Assembly: GCA_020720705.1 (NCBI GenBank)
Contig: DYOJ01000001.1
Coordinates: forward strand, 1-40,014
Source: Acetofilamentum sp.
Lineage (GTDB): Bacteria; Bacteroidota; Bacteroidia; Bacteroidales; JAADGE01
Length of the DNA: 40,014 nucleotides
Direction of reading: 5' to 3'
In this document: piece after piece, positions 32,357 to 40,014 of the stretch
Position numbering within the stretch: position 1 is the stretch's first letter
Layout: every line of letters starts with the position of its first letter
Program-made: the position numbers and the translations under genes
The notes under the pieces: model-generated
Seen by the model: only the letters and a program-made list of their open reading frames with translations
Database searches by the model: none
Told to the model about the DNA's origin: nothing

Positions 32357-32718
32357 TTTACATAAAAATTTCAAATGCCGAAAGTAAATAAAAATTATCA
32401 ATGAAAAAAAAAATAGTGCTATTTTTTGTTTTTTTCTGATTTTTTTTAAAAAATCATTTTTGCGTCCACCAATGTAAAAAATAAAGATTTAGAAGTTAAA
32501 TATTTAAGGTAATCATTGATAATCAATTGAGTAACATCAAATTTTTGATAATGTAATTTAATAATTTTCTCAATAATAAAACATTTTATTTTATTGGAGG
32601 ATTTTAGATTTTCTTAAAAAAAAATTCGAGCAATAATTATTTTAAATAGTTTGCGGAAAATTCATTCAAAAATCTTACTTTTGACGTGCAAATATTTTGT
32701 TACGAATAGTTTACGAAA
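32357..32718. other. intergenic region between tRNA-Ser and the YihY operon
   Basis: This is 362 bases of very AT-rich sequence with A/T homopolymer stretches. It must hold the tRNA promoter (not clearly identified) and contains a good promoter for the YihY operon at 32650-32683. No gene-like frame or strong hairpin was found in the rest. Confidence 0.6.
32650..32683 (+). promoter_or_regulatory. promoter of the yihY-AsmA-like-kdsC operon
   Basis: TTTG (32650-32653), 22 bases, then TACTTTTG (32676-32683), an exact TAnnTTTG match. The expected start is about 28 bases before the GTG at 32719. The 22-base spacing equals that of two other promoters in this window. Confidence 0.65.
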
Positions 32719-34038
32719 GTGATTAAAATTCAAAAAATTCGAGATTTTTTTCAACACGAAGTCTGGACAACAGACTTAGAAGCCGTCTCTCGTGTGAGAC
32801 GGTTTGTGGTGCGTGCCGCACAAATGTTGATTTTAAGTGTCAGAGGTTTTAAGGATGACAAATTAACCGTAAACGCATCCGCTCTGACCTATTTTACCAT
32901 GTTGTCCATAGTTCCGGTTTTAGCTTTAGGCTTTGGCATTGCCAAAGGATTTGGGTTGGAAGCTGTGTTGGAAGATGAAATAGCTCAAAATTTTGCAGGT
33001 CAGGAACAAGCAAAGGAATACATTTTACAATTTACCAAATCAATGTTGGATACAACGCGCGGCGGTTTGGTTGCGGGTATCGGGATTGTGTTGCTTTTAT
33101 GGTCTGTTGTAAAATTACTTTCGAATATCGAAGCGGCATTTAACACGGTTTGGGAAGTCAAAAAAGGTCGTCCCGTGTTGCGAAAATTTACCGATTATAC
33201 TTCAATTGTTATGCTTGGTCCGATTATTATGATTTTATCAAGCAGTATCACCATTTTTATATCATCGCAATTTGCTACACTTGGCAAGGAGGGCGGTATA
33301 GCATTTGTAACTCCGGTGGCTTTGACATTTGCAAAAATATTACCGTTTGTCCTAATTTGGATGCTGTTTACTTTGCTTTACTTAGTTATCCCTAACACTC
33401 GAGTTCGTTTCCGCTCCGCACTGATTGCCGGAATTGTTGCCGGAACTGCATTTCAGGTTTTCCAAAGTTTGTATGTCGAAATACAGTCGAGTTTTACGCG
33501 CTTGAACGCCATATACGGTAGCTTTGCCGCTTTACCGTTGTTCCTTATATGGCTACAAACGAGTTGGATATTTATTCTGCTTGGTGCTGAAATTTCTTTT
33601 GTGTTACAAAATCTGAAACTCAAAAGCAGCACAATGTCTCAGGAACAACTCAGTATCCGGTATCAAAAAAAAGTTGCACTTTATTTGATGAAAAAAATTA
33701 TTGACCGTTTTAAATCGGGCAACACCGCACTAAACCTCACCGAACTTGCCAACCAAACCCGTTTACCAATATACACCGTTGAGCGTGTACTTGAAAAAAT
33801 GTTGGATGCCGGCATAGTTGTAAAAGTAATGTACGACGAAAATTCCATAGGTTACCATCCTGCCGAAACAATTGAAAATTTGACAATCGCAAAAGTTATA
33901 GACGCTTATGAAACAACCGGTAAAGATGAAAGCAAATTTATAGTTCAGGATGATTTTGACGCACTGCAAAATGCAGTAGAAATTCTAAATAAATTAAAAC
34001 ACAACGTACCGGAAAATGTACTCATAAAAACGTTGTAA
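32719..34038 (+). CDS. YihY/BrkB family inner-membrane protein with winged-helix tail
   Basis: The protein has 439 residues and starts at a GTG; a TAG stop lies four codons upstream, so no earlier start is possible. The YihY domain (about 35-300) has six hydrophobic segments with the family landmarks NASALTYFTMLSIVP near the start, FNTVWEVKKGR in the middle, and YGSFAALPLFLIWLQ near the end. The C-terminal part (about 315-439) looks like a winged helix (LTELANQTRLPIYTVERVLEKML). The family was once called RNase BN, but it is now regarded as a membrane protein of unclear transport role. It lies 23 bases upstream of the AsmA-like gene and heads a three-gene envelope operon that ends with KdsC. 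Confidence 0.92.
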   Translation: MIKIQKIRDFFQHEVWTTDLEAVSRVRRFVVRAAQMLILSVRGFKDDKLTVNASALTYFTMLSIVPVLALGFGIAKGFGLEAVLEDEIAQNFAGQEQAKEYILQFTKSMLDTTRGGLVAGIGIVLLLWSVVKLLSNIEAAFNTVWEVKKGRPVLRKFTDYTSIVMLGPIIMILSSSITIFISSQFATLGKEGGIAFVTPVALTFAKILPFVLIWMLFTLLYLVIPNTRVRFRSALIAGIVAGTAFQVFQSLYVEIQSSFTRLNAIYGSFAALPLFLIWLQTSWIFILLGAEISFVLQNLKLKSSTMSQEQLSIRYQKKVALYLMKKIIDRFKSGNTALNLTELANQTRLPIYTVERVLEKMLDAGIVVKVMYDENSIGYHPAETIENLTIAKVIDAYETTGKDESKFIVQDDFDALQNAVEILNKLKHNVPENVLIKTL

Positions 34039-34061
34039 AAACATCATTGTAAAACTTGTAA

Positions 34062-37000
34062 ATGTCTGAACAAAAGAACATAGCAAAACAAAAAAACAGG
34101 AGGAAAAAGCGTATTTCCCGACGAATATTGACGTATTCGTTTATTTTTGTGCTGATGTTTGAGTTGATTTTCAGGTTTTTAGCTACTCCAATCCTTCGCT
34201 CATCCATACAATCTTATGTCGAAAAAGCAAGCAAGGGATTGTATCATGTTGATTTTGAACGAATAAGCCTAACATTTTCAAACACAGGTTTAGAGTTAAT
34301 AAACTTCAAACTAATTCCTGACACAGCTATTTACAGACAACGAAAAGCAGATGGCACAGTAAAAACTGCCTTGTACGCTGTTGAACTTGAAAGTTTGCAT
34401 TTTAAGAGATTAAAAATCAGACAATTATACAAGTTTAACGTCTTGCATTTCAAATTTATGGAAATAAACGGTCTGTCGCTTACTATCTTGGGCTTACCGG
34501 ACAAGGCAGAAACAAAAAACGAAAAATACGATGCCGTACATCAAGATTTGTATCAAATTATAAAACCACATTTAAAAGCCTTACGCATTGATGTTGTGAA
34601 ACTTAATGACGGGCACTTTGACATGCGTGCGCAGCGAAAGCCCGACGAAAAATCAAAAACTCAAGCCGAGAAAATATCTGTCAGTCTTAAAAATTTCAGT
34701 CTCGATTCCGCTTCATTTCAAGCAAGAGACAAATTATTTTATTCAGACAGTTTACATATAATTGTAGATAAATATAGTTTATTGCTCAACGATGGTGTGC
34801 ATCAGGTTCGAGCTGAGCAAGTTGTGATGTCGGTCGCCGATTCAACCATCATTCTAAAGCAAGCCGGTCTGTATCCCATGTTTGCAAAACAGAGCCTTTC
34901 GACAAAATCGCACTTTTATATTCATTTTCCGTCAATAAAACTAACAGGAACAGATATTTACAGAGCTTGGTTCGACCGTGAAATCAACATTGCCGATTTT
35001 ACAACCAAAAAACCTATTCTAAAAATAATTGGCGGTGTTAAACAAAAGAAACAAGCGGCCGACTCAACCAAAACATCTCTTAAAACTTCAGATTTCAGAC
35101 AGTTGTACGACTTAATAGAAGGAAAAATAACCCATATTTCCATTGGAAATTTTAACCTCGAGGACGCAAATTTTGAAATCATAAGAGGAGAAGCTAAACA
35201 AGCAGAATTTGCGATTGAGAATTTCAGTATCTCATTGGACCACTTTCGATTAGATAAACAATCTGAAATGCAAACCGACAAATTTTTATACTCAGACAAT
35301 ATCGAAATGTCTGTCAAAGATTATCGTATGCAGGTTGCCAAACACACGCATGAATTGAGCGTTGATAGCTTATTATTTTCAACAAAGTCCAAGCGCATCG
35401 AAGCCTATAATCTCAAAATCAGACCGTTAAAAGGTGTAGTTTCTCGGAAAACAGCGATGACTATCACCGTTCCGGAATTACAATTGCTTGATGCAGATTT
35501 TATTCGAGCATATAACACTTCAAAATTGTCTGTAAATCAATTTATTGCAAAAAATTCAACCATAGATTTGAAGCAAAATTCCCAAACGGATGCGGATACA
35601 AAAATCAAGCAAAAATCAAACAATTCAAAAGCAGATGTGGTTTACGAGTTAATTTCGGAATACCTTTCCGAATTAAAAATCGAGGAATTTAGAATTGATA
35701 ATTCAGATTTGACTTTTCAAAAAAATTTCTCGGACGAAAAATCCGCATTCTACAAAGGCAATATCTCCTTAGGTTTACAAAATTTTTTAATTGACGAAAA
35801 TACGGCAACAGAATCGGACAGATTGTTTTACGCTACAGGTTTCGACATTGAATTAAACGATTATTCGATGAAATCGGCACGAGACCTCCATATTTTCGAA
35901 CTCGGAAAATTGCGAATTTCCACTAAAGATTCAATTATCGAAATCAGAAAATTATCGTTCTATCCAAAAATTTCAAAGTCGGTAACCGAACAAATGAAAT
36001 TATATGGTAAGAACTCTTTAGTCAATATCTACACCGATATAGTCGTTATGAACAACACGGATGTCAAGGCACTTCTATTTGATAAAACATTGACAGCAAG
36101 CAACATAAACATTATTAATCCGAAAATATTTCTCCAAAAATTCCAATCTGCAACACCGCGCGACAGTTCAAAGATTTCTACGTTCGGCAGGTTATTTCCG
36201 TTTAACGAATCCAATGAAACAACAGATTCCGAAGAAATTGACAGTATCGCAATTGACAATGCGTCTTATAAATCCGTCATTGCTTCGATGCTTTCAGCAT
36301 TTATTAAAACTGTTGATATTCAAAAATTTAGTATTGACAGTGGATATGTGCATCATACAAATTACGACAGCACCGGGCGTATGCGCACTTATGCGGAAAG
36401 TTATTTTGCAGGAACGATACGTGAAATAAAACTGCATACCGACACAAGCCACAATGCACAACCGGTGCTGGGCGGACAAACTGAACTGAATTTTTTTGAT
36501 ATAGCTTTCCGATTGCCGGACAGATTACACACACTTCGCTTGGGAAGTCTCAAATTCAGAAACACGGATTCGTCTCTTACCATGTATAATTTTCGATTAA
36601 TCCCCGATTCGAATCCTCTCGAAAAAAATGCACACACCTTATATATTCCTGTTTTGAAAATCAGAGGTATAGAGACAGAAGCATTGCTGACAAAACACGA
36701 ACTGAATACCGAACTGATTGAAAGCGAAGGCATTCGTTATATATTATCGAAACCGGAAATACGCACAACTGAAAAAAAGGAATCTAAACCGTTTGTATTG
36801 CCGAAAGCTCTGAAAAAAATCACCTGCAACAAACTCTTGTTTACTGACGGAAAATTTCAAATTGTCAGCCGAACTGATACAGGCGAAGTTGAAGAGGCAA
36901 TGGCAGATTTTGCATTTTTATTTGAAAATATTGAATCCGTAAATACCTCAAAACGAATACCTTTTGATGCCGACAAAACCGACATCATGCTCTCAAAAGT

Positions 37001-38684
37001 TCATTATCGTTTGCCGGATAAAATTTACCATTTGACAGCCGATTCACTTTTTTTAACACCAAAACACAATTTTTTATCAGCCGTAAACTTAAATTTCAGT
37101 TATGATTCGGTTAAATTGTCAAAAAGTATCCCTCAGAAGAAATCGGCATTAAGTATGCAAATTCCGAAACTTAGGGCGGCAGGTATCAACACGGAAGCCT
37201 TCATTTCGGAAAAAAGTATTGATATTGAACAGATAAATTTGACATCACCTCATTTTGTGTTCGATAAATTTGAAAATTCAGGCAAAGCATTTAATATCAA
37301 TGATTTTGAAACGATGCTTTACGAAAAATTAACGAAGAAAAATAAAAATATACACATACAAACCCTCGAGTTTACTTCCGCAAAATTTGCACAAAACAAT
37401 TTCCCAAAACAAAAACACACAGAACTCGACCAATTATTCGGAACTATAAGCGATTTTGATACTGACACCACAAAACGTTCCGAGTCTCGTTTATTTTTTG
37501 CGGATGATATTCAAATCTCGAAAAAAAATTTCAGAACAATCACAAAGGATAGTTTAAACTTGATAACCGCGAAAGAGCTTTCCGTTTCGACTAAGGAAAA
37601 ATCGGTTGGGATAACAAATTTTGCCATGCAGCCAACCTTAGACAAATACGAATTTTCGCAAAAATTTGCGTTCCGAAAAAGTATGACTTTCATTGACAAT
37701 GCCGACATAACACTCACAGATATTGATTTTAAACGACTTGCCGAACAAAAAAAATTATTTGCCGAACGTGCTTTGATTAATAATTTAGACCTTTATATAT
37801 TCTCAGATTCACGGAAACCTGAAAACACGAACGATACACTTAAAATTGACCCTTGGTTGCGTGTGCACGAAGTCAAACTCCCGTTTACTGTACGTAAAAC
37901 AGAAATAACAAATGCAGAAATTCGTTTTGAGCAACAAACCGATAAAAGTCCGAAATCCGGAGTGCTGACACTAAACAGAACAAAATTGAATATCAGCAAT
38001 TTAAGTAACGAACCGGAGGAGATATCCAAAAATCAACTCCTAAAAGTCGTTGTAACAACTTATTTGCAAGATACGGCTTATGTGAAACTGACGTTCAGAT
38101 TACCCTTAGATAAAACATTGAAAACCTACAGTTTTGCGGGCTTGGCGGATACTTTCGATTTACGTATTTTGAACCCGTTTATTGAAAATGCAATTTTATT
38201 TTCAGTCAATAAAGGGCAAGTAAACAAGTTAAGTTTTTTTGTGAATGTAGATAACGATGAAGCAGAAGGAGATATGAATCTTTTTTATCAAGATATGAGC
38301 ATACAACGTATTGACACCTCCGCCGATGTTGATGTGTTCACTTCGGGAGTGGCAAACGTGGCACTTCGGAATAACAATCCGCGACATCCGAACCGTAAAC
38401 TGTCAAAGCTCAGACAAGGGAAAATTTACTACAAAAAACCGGGATACAAATCAAGTATCAGCATGTGGACACAAGCACTGATTACGGGAGTCGTTACTTC
38501 GGTCGTCAGTTTTAAAACGCCGGAGATGCGCCGACAAGGTAAAATGAAGCGTGAGGTTGAAAAATTGTTAAAAAAAGAAGAGCGTAAAAAAACACGTAAA
38601 ATCAATAAAAAACGTAACGAACTTAACAACGAATTGGACAGACAAACCAACCCGCAAACAGACCATAAAGATTCTAAACCTTGA
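34062..38684 (+). CDS. large AsmA-like repeat protein, candidate periplasm-spanning lipid-transfer bridge
   Basis: The protein has 1540 residues. A very basic cytoplasmic N-terminus (KNRRKKRISRR) is followed by one membrane helix (about 23-42); everything after it is periplasmic. About seven repeats of 170-215 residues begin near 165, 349, 528, 741, 914, 1087 and 1263. Each opens with an amphipathic helix and a strand pattern like LxxLxIxxFxIxxxxxxF, and most contain a LFYSD/FLYSD/LFFAD-type landmark followed by beta strands. The C-terminus (1375-1430) resembles the closing part of AsmA/DUF748 domains, and the last 60 residues are a highly charged Lys/Arg helix. Single anchor plus repeated beta modules is the layout of AsmA/TamB/YhdP proteins, which form a hydrophobic groove carrying lipids to the outer membrane. 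Its operon with YihY and KdsC agrees with an envelope role; lipid transfer is inference. Confidence 0.85.
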   Translation: MSEQKNIAKQKNRRKKRISRRILTYSFIFVLMFELIFRFLATPILRSSIQSYVEKASKGLYHVDFERISLTFSNTGLELINFKLIPDTAIYRQRKADGTVKTALYAVELESLHFKRLKIRQLYKFNVLHFKFMEINGLSLTILGLPDKAETKNEKYDAVHQDLYQIIKPHLKALRIDVVKLNDGHFDMRAQRKPDEKSKTQAEKISVSLKNFSLDSASFQARDKLFYSDSLHIIVDKYSLLLNDGVHQVRAEQVVMSVADSTIILKQAGLYPMFAKQSLSTKSHFYIHFPSIKLTGTDIYRAWFDREINIADFTTKKPILKIIGGVKQKKQAADSTKTSLKTSDFRQLYDLIEGKITHISIGNFNLEDANFEIIRGEAKQAEFAIENFSISLDHFRLDKQSEMQTDKFLYSDNIEMSVKDYRMQVAKHTHELSVDSLLFSTKSKRIEAYNLKIRPLKGVVSRKTAMTITVPELQLLDADFIRAYNTSKLSVNQFIAKNSTIDLKQNSQTDADTKIKQKSNNSKADVVYELISEYLSELKIEEFRIDNSDLTFQKNFSDEKSAFYKGNISLGLQNFLIDENTATESDRLFYATGFDIELNDYSMKSARDLHIFELGKLRISTKDSIIEIRKLSFYPKISKSVTEQMKLYGKNSLVNIYTDIVVMNNTDVKALLFDKTLTASNINIINPKIFLQKFQSATPRDSSKISTFGRLFPFNESNETTDSEEIDSIAIDNASYKSVIASMLSAFIKTVDIQKFSIDSGYVHHTNYDSTGRMRTYAESYFAGTIREIKLHTDTSHNAQPVLGGQTELNFFDIAFRLPDRLHTLRLGSLKFRNTDSSLTMYNFRLIPDSNPLEKNAHTLYIPVLKIRGIETEALLTKHELNTELIESEGIRYILSKPEIRTTEKKESKPFVLPKALKKITCNKLLFTDGKFQIVSRTDTGEVEEAMADFAFLFENIESVNTSKRIPFDADKTDIMLSKVHYRLPDKIYHLTADSLFLTPKHNFLSAVNLNFSYDSVKLSKSIPQKKSALSMQIPKLRAAGINTEAFISEKSIDIEQINLTSPHFVFDKFENSGKAFNINDFETMLYEKLTKKNKNIHIQTLEFTSAKFAQNNFPKQKHTELDQLFGTISDFDTDTTKRSESRLFFADDIQISKKNFRTITKDSLNLITAKELSVSTKEKSVGITNFAMQPTLDKYEFSQKFAFRKSMTFIDNADITLTDIDFKRLAEQKKLFAERALINNLDLYIFSDSRKPENTNDTLKIDPWLRVHEVKLPFTVRKTEITNAEIRFEQQTDKSPKSGVLTLNRTKLNISNLSNEPEEISKNQLLKVVVTTYLQDTAYVKLTFRLPLDKTLKTYSFAGLADTFDLRILNPFIENAILFSVNKGQVNKLSFFVNVDNDEAEGDMNLFYQDMSIQRIDTSADVDVFTSGVANVALRNNNPRHPNRKLSKLRQGKIYYKKPGYKSSISMWTQALITGVVTSVVSFKTPEMRRQGKMKREVEKLLKKEERKKTRKINKKRNELNNELDRQTNPQTDHKDSKP

Positions 38685-39949
38685 ACGTAACAATCATCGG
38701 TTCCGGAAATTTGGCATGGCATTTCGCACAAGCATTGCAAAATGTTGGGCATAAAATCATTCAGATAATTGCCCGGAATGAAACAACAGGCACTCAACTT
38801 GCAGCATGTTTTAACGTACCATTTTCCTCATCCCTTCATATCCTTCCTGAATCTGAACTTGTGTTATTGTGTGTTTCCGATTCCGCAATAGTTAAGATGT
38901 CTGAAAGTATTTATCTATATGAAAATCAAATAATTGCACACACATCCGGAAGCGTGCCGATGTCTGTTCTGAATAAACATAAACATCATGCGGTAATCTA
39001 CCCCTTACAGACATTTACAAAAAATAAGCCGCTTGAGTTCAAAAAAATACCGATATTGACAGAAGCCGGCAATGAAAATACGTATCTGAAAATCAAAGTT
39101 TTTGCGGAATCATTAAGTGAAACCGTCATTCAACGAAACTCGACCGAACGTGCATACATACACCTGTCGGCAGTCTTTGCGTCAAACTTCACAAACTTTA
39201 TGCTCGGTTCGGCTTATGAGATATTAAACTCACAACAAACACCTGTTTCAATTTTACAACCAATTATAAAAGAGACACTTGCAAAAGCATTCTATTTAAA
39301 CCCGAAAGAAGCTCAAACCGGACCTGCTCGGCGGAACGACACAAGTGTGATGCACACACATGCGGAACTGCTTAATAATTTCCCCGAACAAAAAGAATTA
39401 TATAACTTTGTGAGCCAAAAAATCATTCAAAAATATCACAATACGATGGACAATTTTAAATCAAAATTGAAAGATATAAAAGCCTTTGCCTTTGATGTGG
39501 ACGGCGTTTTTTCCGACCTTATCACTCTGGACACCTCAGGCGAATTATTACGCAGCATGAATGTAAAAGACGGATATTCAGTGTCCGAAGCTGTTAAAGC
39601 CGGATATAAAATTGCAATTATTACGGGCGGCGATTCAGAATCTGTCAGGAAACGATTTGAACGTTTGGGAGTTACGGATATTTACTTATCCTCAAAATCA
39701 AAAATGTCAGATTTAACAGACTTTTGCAATCGCAATGATTTCAACTTGTCAGACATTCTATACATGGGAGACGATATTCCGGACTACGAAGCTATGCGCC
39801 GTGTAGGCTTAGCAACTTGTCCGGCAGATGCCGCTCCGGAAATAATTTCGATTTCACACTACATTTCCGACAAACGCGGCAGCCAAGGTTGCATAAGAGA
39901 TGTCATTGAGCAAGTGATGCGTATGCAAGGCAAATGGTTTCAACCATAA
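38681..39949 (+). CDS. kdsC: fusion: DUF2520 Rossmann oxidoreductase + Kdo-8-phosphate phosphatase (KdsC)
   Basis: The protein has 422 residues and starts at a TTG whose last two bases are part of the TGA stop of the preceding gene (TTGA overlap); this start places GSGNLA (residues 7-12) at the N-terminus. Residues 1-250 are an NAD(P)-binding Rossmann fold of the DUF2520 (ProC/6PGDH-like) family with HTSGSVP and IYPLQTF motifs. Residues 256-422 are a HAD phosphatase of the KdsC type with nucleophile D272 and D274 (FDVDGVFSD), T315 in ITGGDS, K339 and D364/D365 (MGDDIPD). KdsC removes phosphate from Kdo-8-phosphate before KdsB activates Kdo. M256 (ATG at 39446) is where a stand-alone KdsC would normally begin. 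The two genes are usually adjacent but separate in this phylum, from memory. Confidence 0.9.
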   Translation: MNVTIIGSGNLAWHFAQALQNVGHKIIQIIARNETTGTQLAACFNVPFSSSLHILPESELVLLCVSDSAIVKMSESIYLYENQIIAHTSGSVPMSVLNKHKHHAVIYPLQTFTKNKPLEFKKIPILTEAGNENTYLKIKVFAESLSETVIQRNSTERAYIHLSAVFASNFTNFMLGSAYEILNSQQTPVSILQPIIKETLAKAFYLNPKEAQTGPARRNDTSVMHTHAELLNNFPEQKELYNFVSQKIIQKYHNTMDNFKSKLKDIKAFAFDVDGVFSDLITLDTSGELLRSMNVKDGYSVSEAVKAGYKIAIITGGDSESVRKRFERLGVTDIYLSSKSKMSDLTDFCNRNDFNLSDILYMGDDIPDYEAMRRVGLATCPADAAPEIISISHYISDKRGSQGCIRDVIEQVMRMQGKWFQP

Positions 39950-40014
39950 ACAGCACTTGCAATAAAACTCATAACTCATTGAATTTCTTAATGTTATTGT
40001 AAAATTTCAGAATT

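Noticed and set aside
32515..32527. ATTGAT-A-ATCAAT inverted repeat upstream of the YihY operon, considered as a Crp/Fnr site
   Set aside because: Fnr-type half-sites need a four-base centre; here the centre is one base, and such short AT-rich palindromes are expected by chance in this region.

Overview
The window comes from a Bacteroidota (Bacteroidetes) genome. Four secreted proteins end in type IX secretion system (T9SS) sorting domains with a YPNP-type motif. Several promoters match the Bacteroidetes consensus (TTTG, then TAnnTTTG), and Shine-Dalgarno sequences are weak or absent. The Kdo (LPS core) genes and a two-exbD ExbB/ExbD cluster also fit. No T9SS machinery, phage genes, transposases or CRISPR arrays are visible.

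Layout. (1) 1-2.7 kb, minus strand: an LRR+TPR lipoprotein, a polytopic membrane protein and the first codons of a further gene. (2) 2.7-3.0 kb: a small DUF1294 membrane protein. (3) 3.1-20.7 kb, AT-rich: a TPR sensor histidine kinase and a LuxR-type response regulator, divergent from a 4305-residue T9SS-exported surface protein (seven LamG domains, fibronectin type III, NHL and Ig-like domains). It is followed by a 306-residue T9SS protein that shares a domain with it. The divergent intergenic region holds a promoter preceded by two exact 16-bp direct repeats, 22 bp apart. (4) 20.8-22.7 kb: a single-chain aconitase/isopropylmalate-dehydratase family enzyme. (5) 22.7-28.6 kb, minus strand: a small secreted protein that is almost only a sorting domain, kdsB, a T9SS von Willebrand A protein, a PlsC-like acyltransferase and an M23 peptidase. 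(6) 28.8-32.4 kb, minus strand: a Crp/Fnr regulator, an exbB-hypothetical-exbD-exbD cluster and tRNA-Ser(GGA). (7) 32.7-39.95 kb, plus strand: a tight operon of a YihY/BrkB membrane protein, a 1540-residue AsmA-like repeat protein and a DUF2520-KdsC fusion.

How the genes fit together. Most genes act in the cell envelope: Kdo activation (KdsB) and Kdo-8-phosphate dephosphorylation (KdsC), a candidate lipid-bridging protein, phospholipid acylation, cell-wall cleavage and proton-motive-force energy transduction. The unit most likely to be a distinct local system is the two-component pair, the giant surface protein and the 306-residue partner. The proposed control through the direct repeats is inferred from position only. 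Composition and function statements come from reading the sequence by eye; no searches were run.
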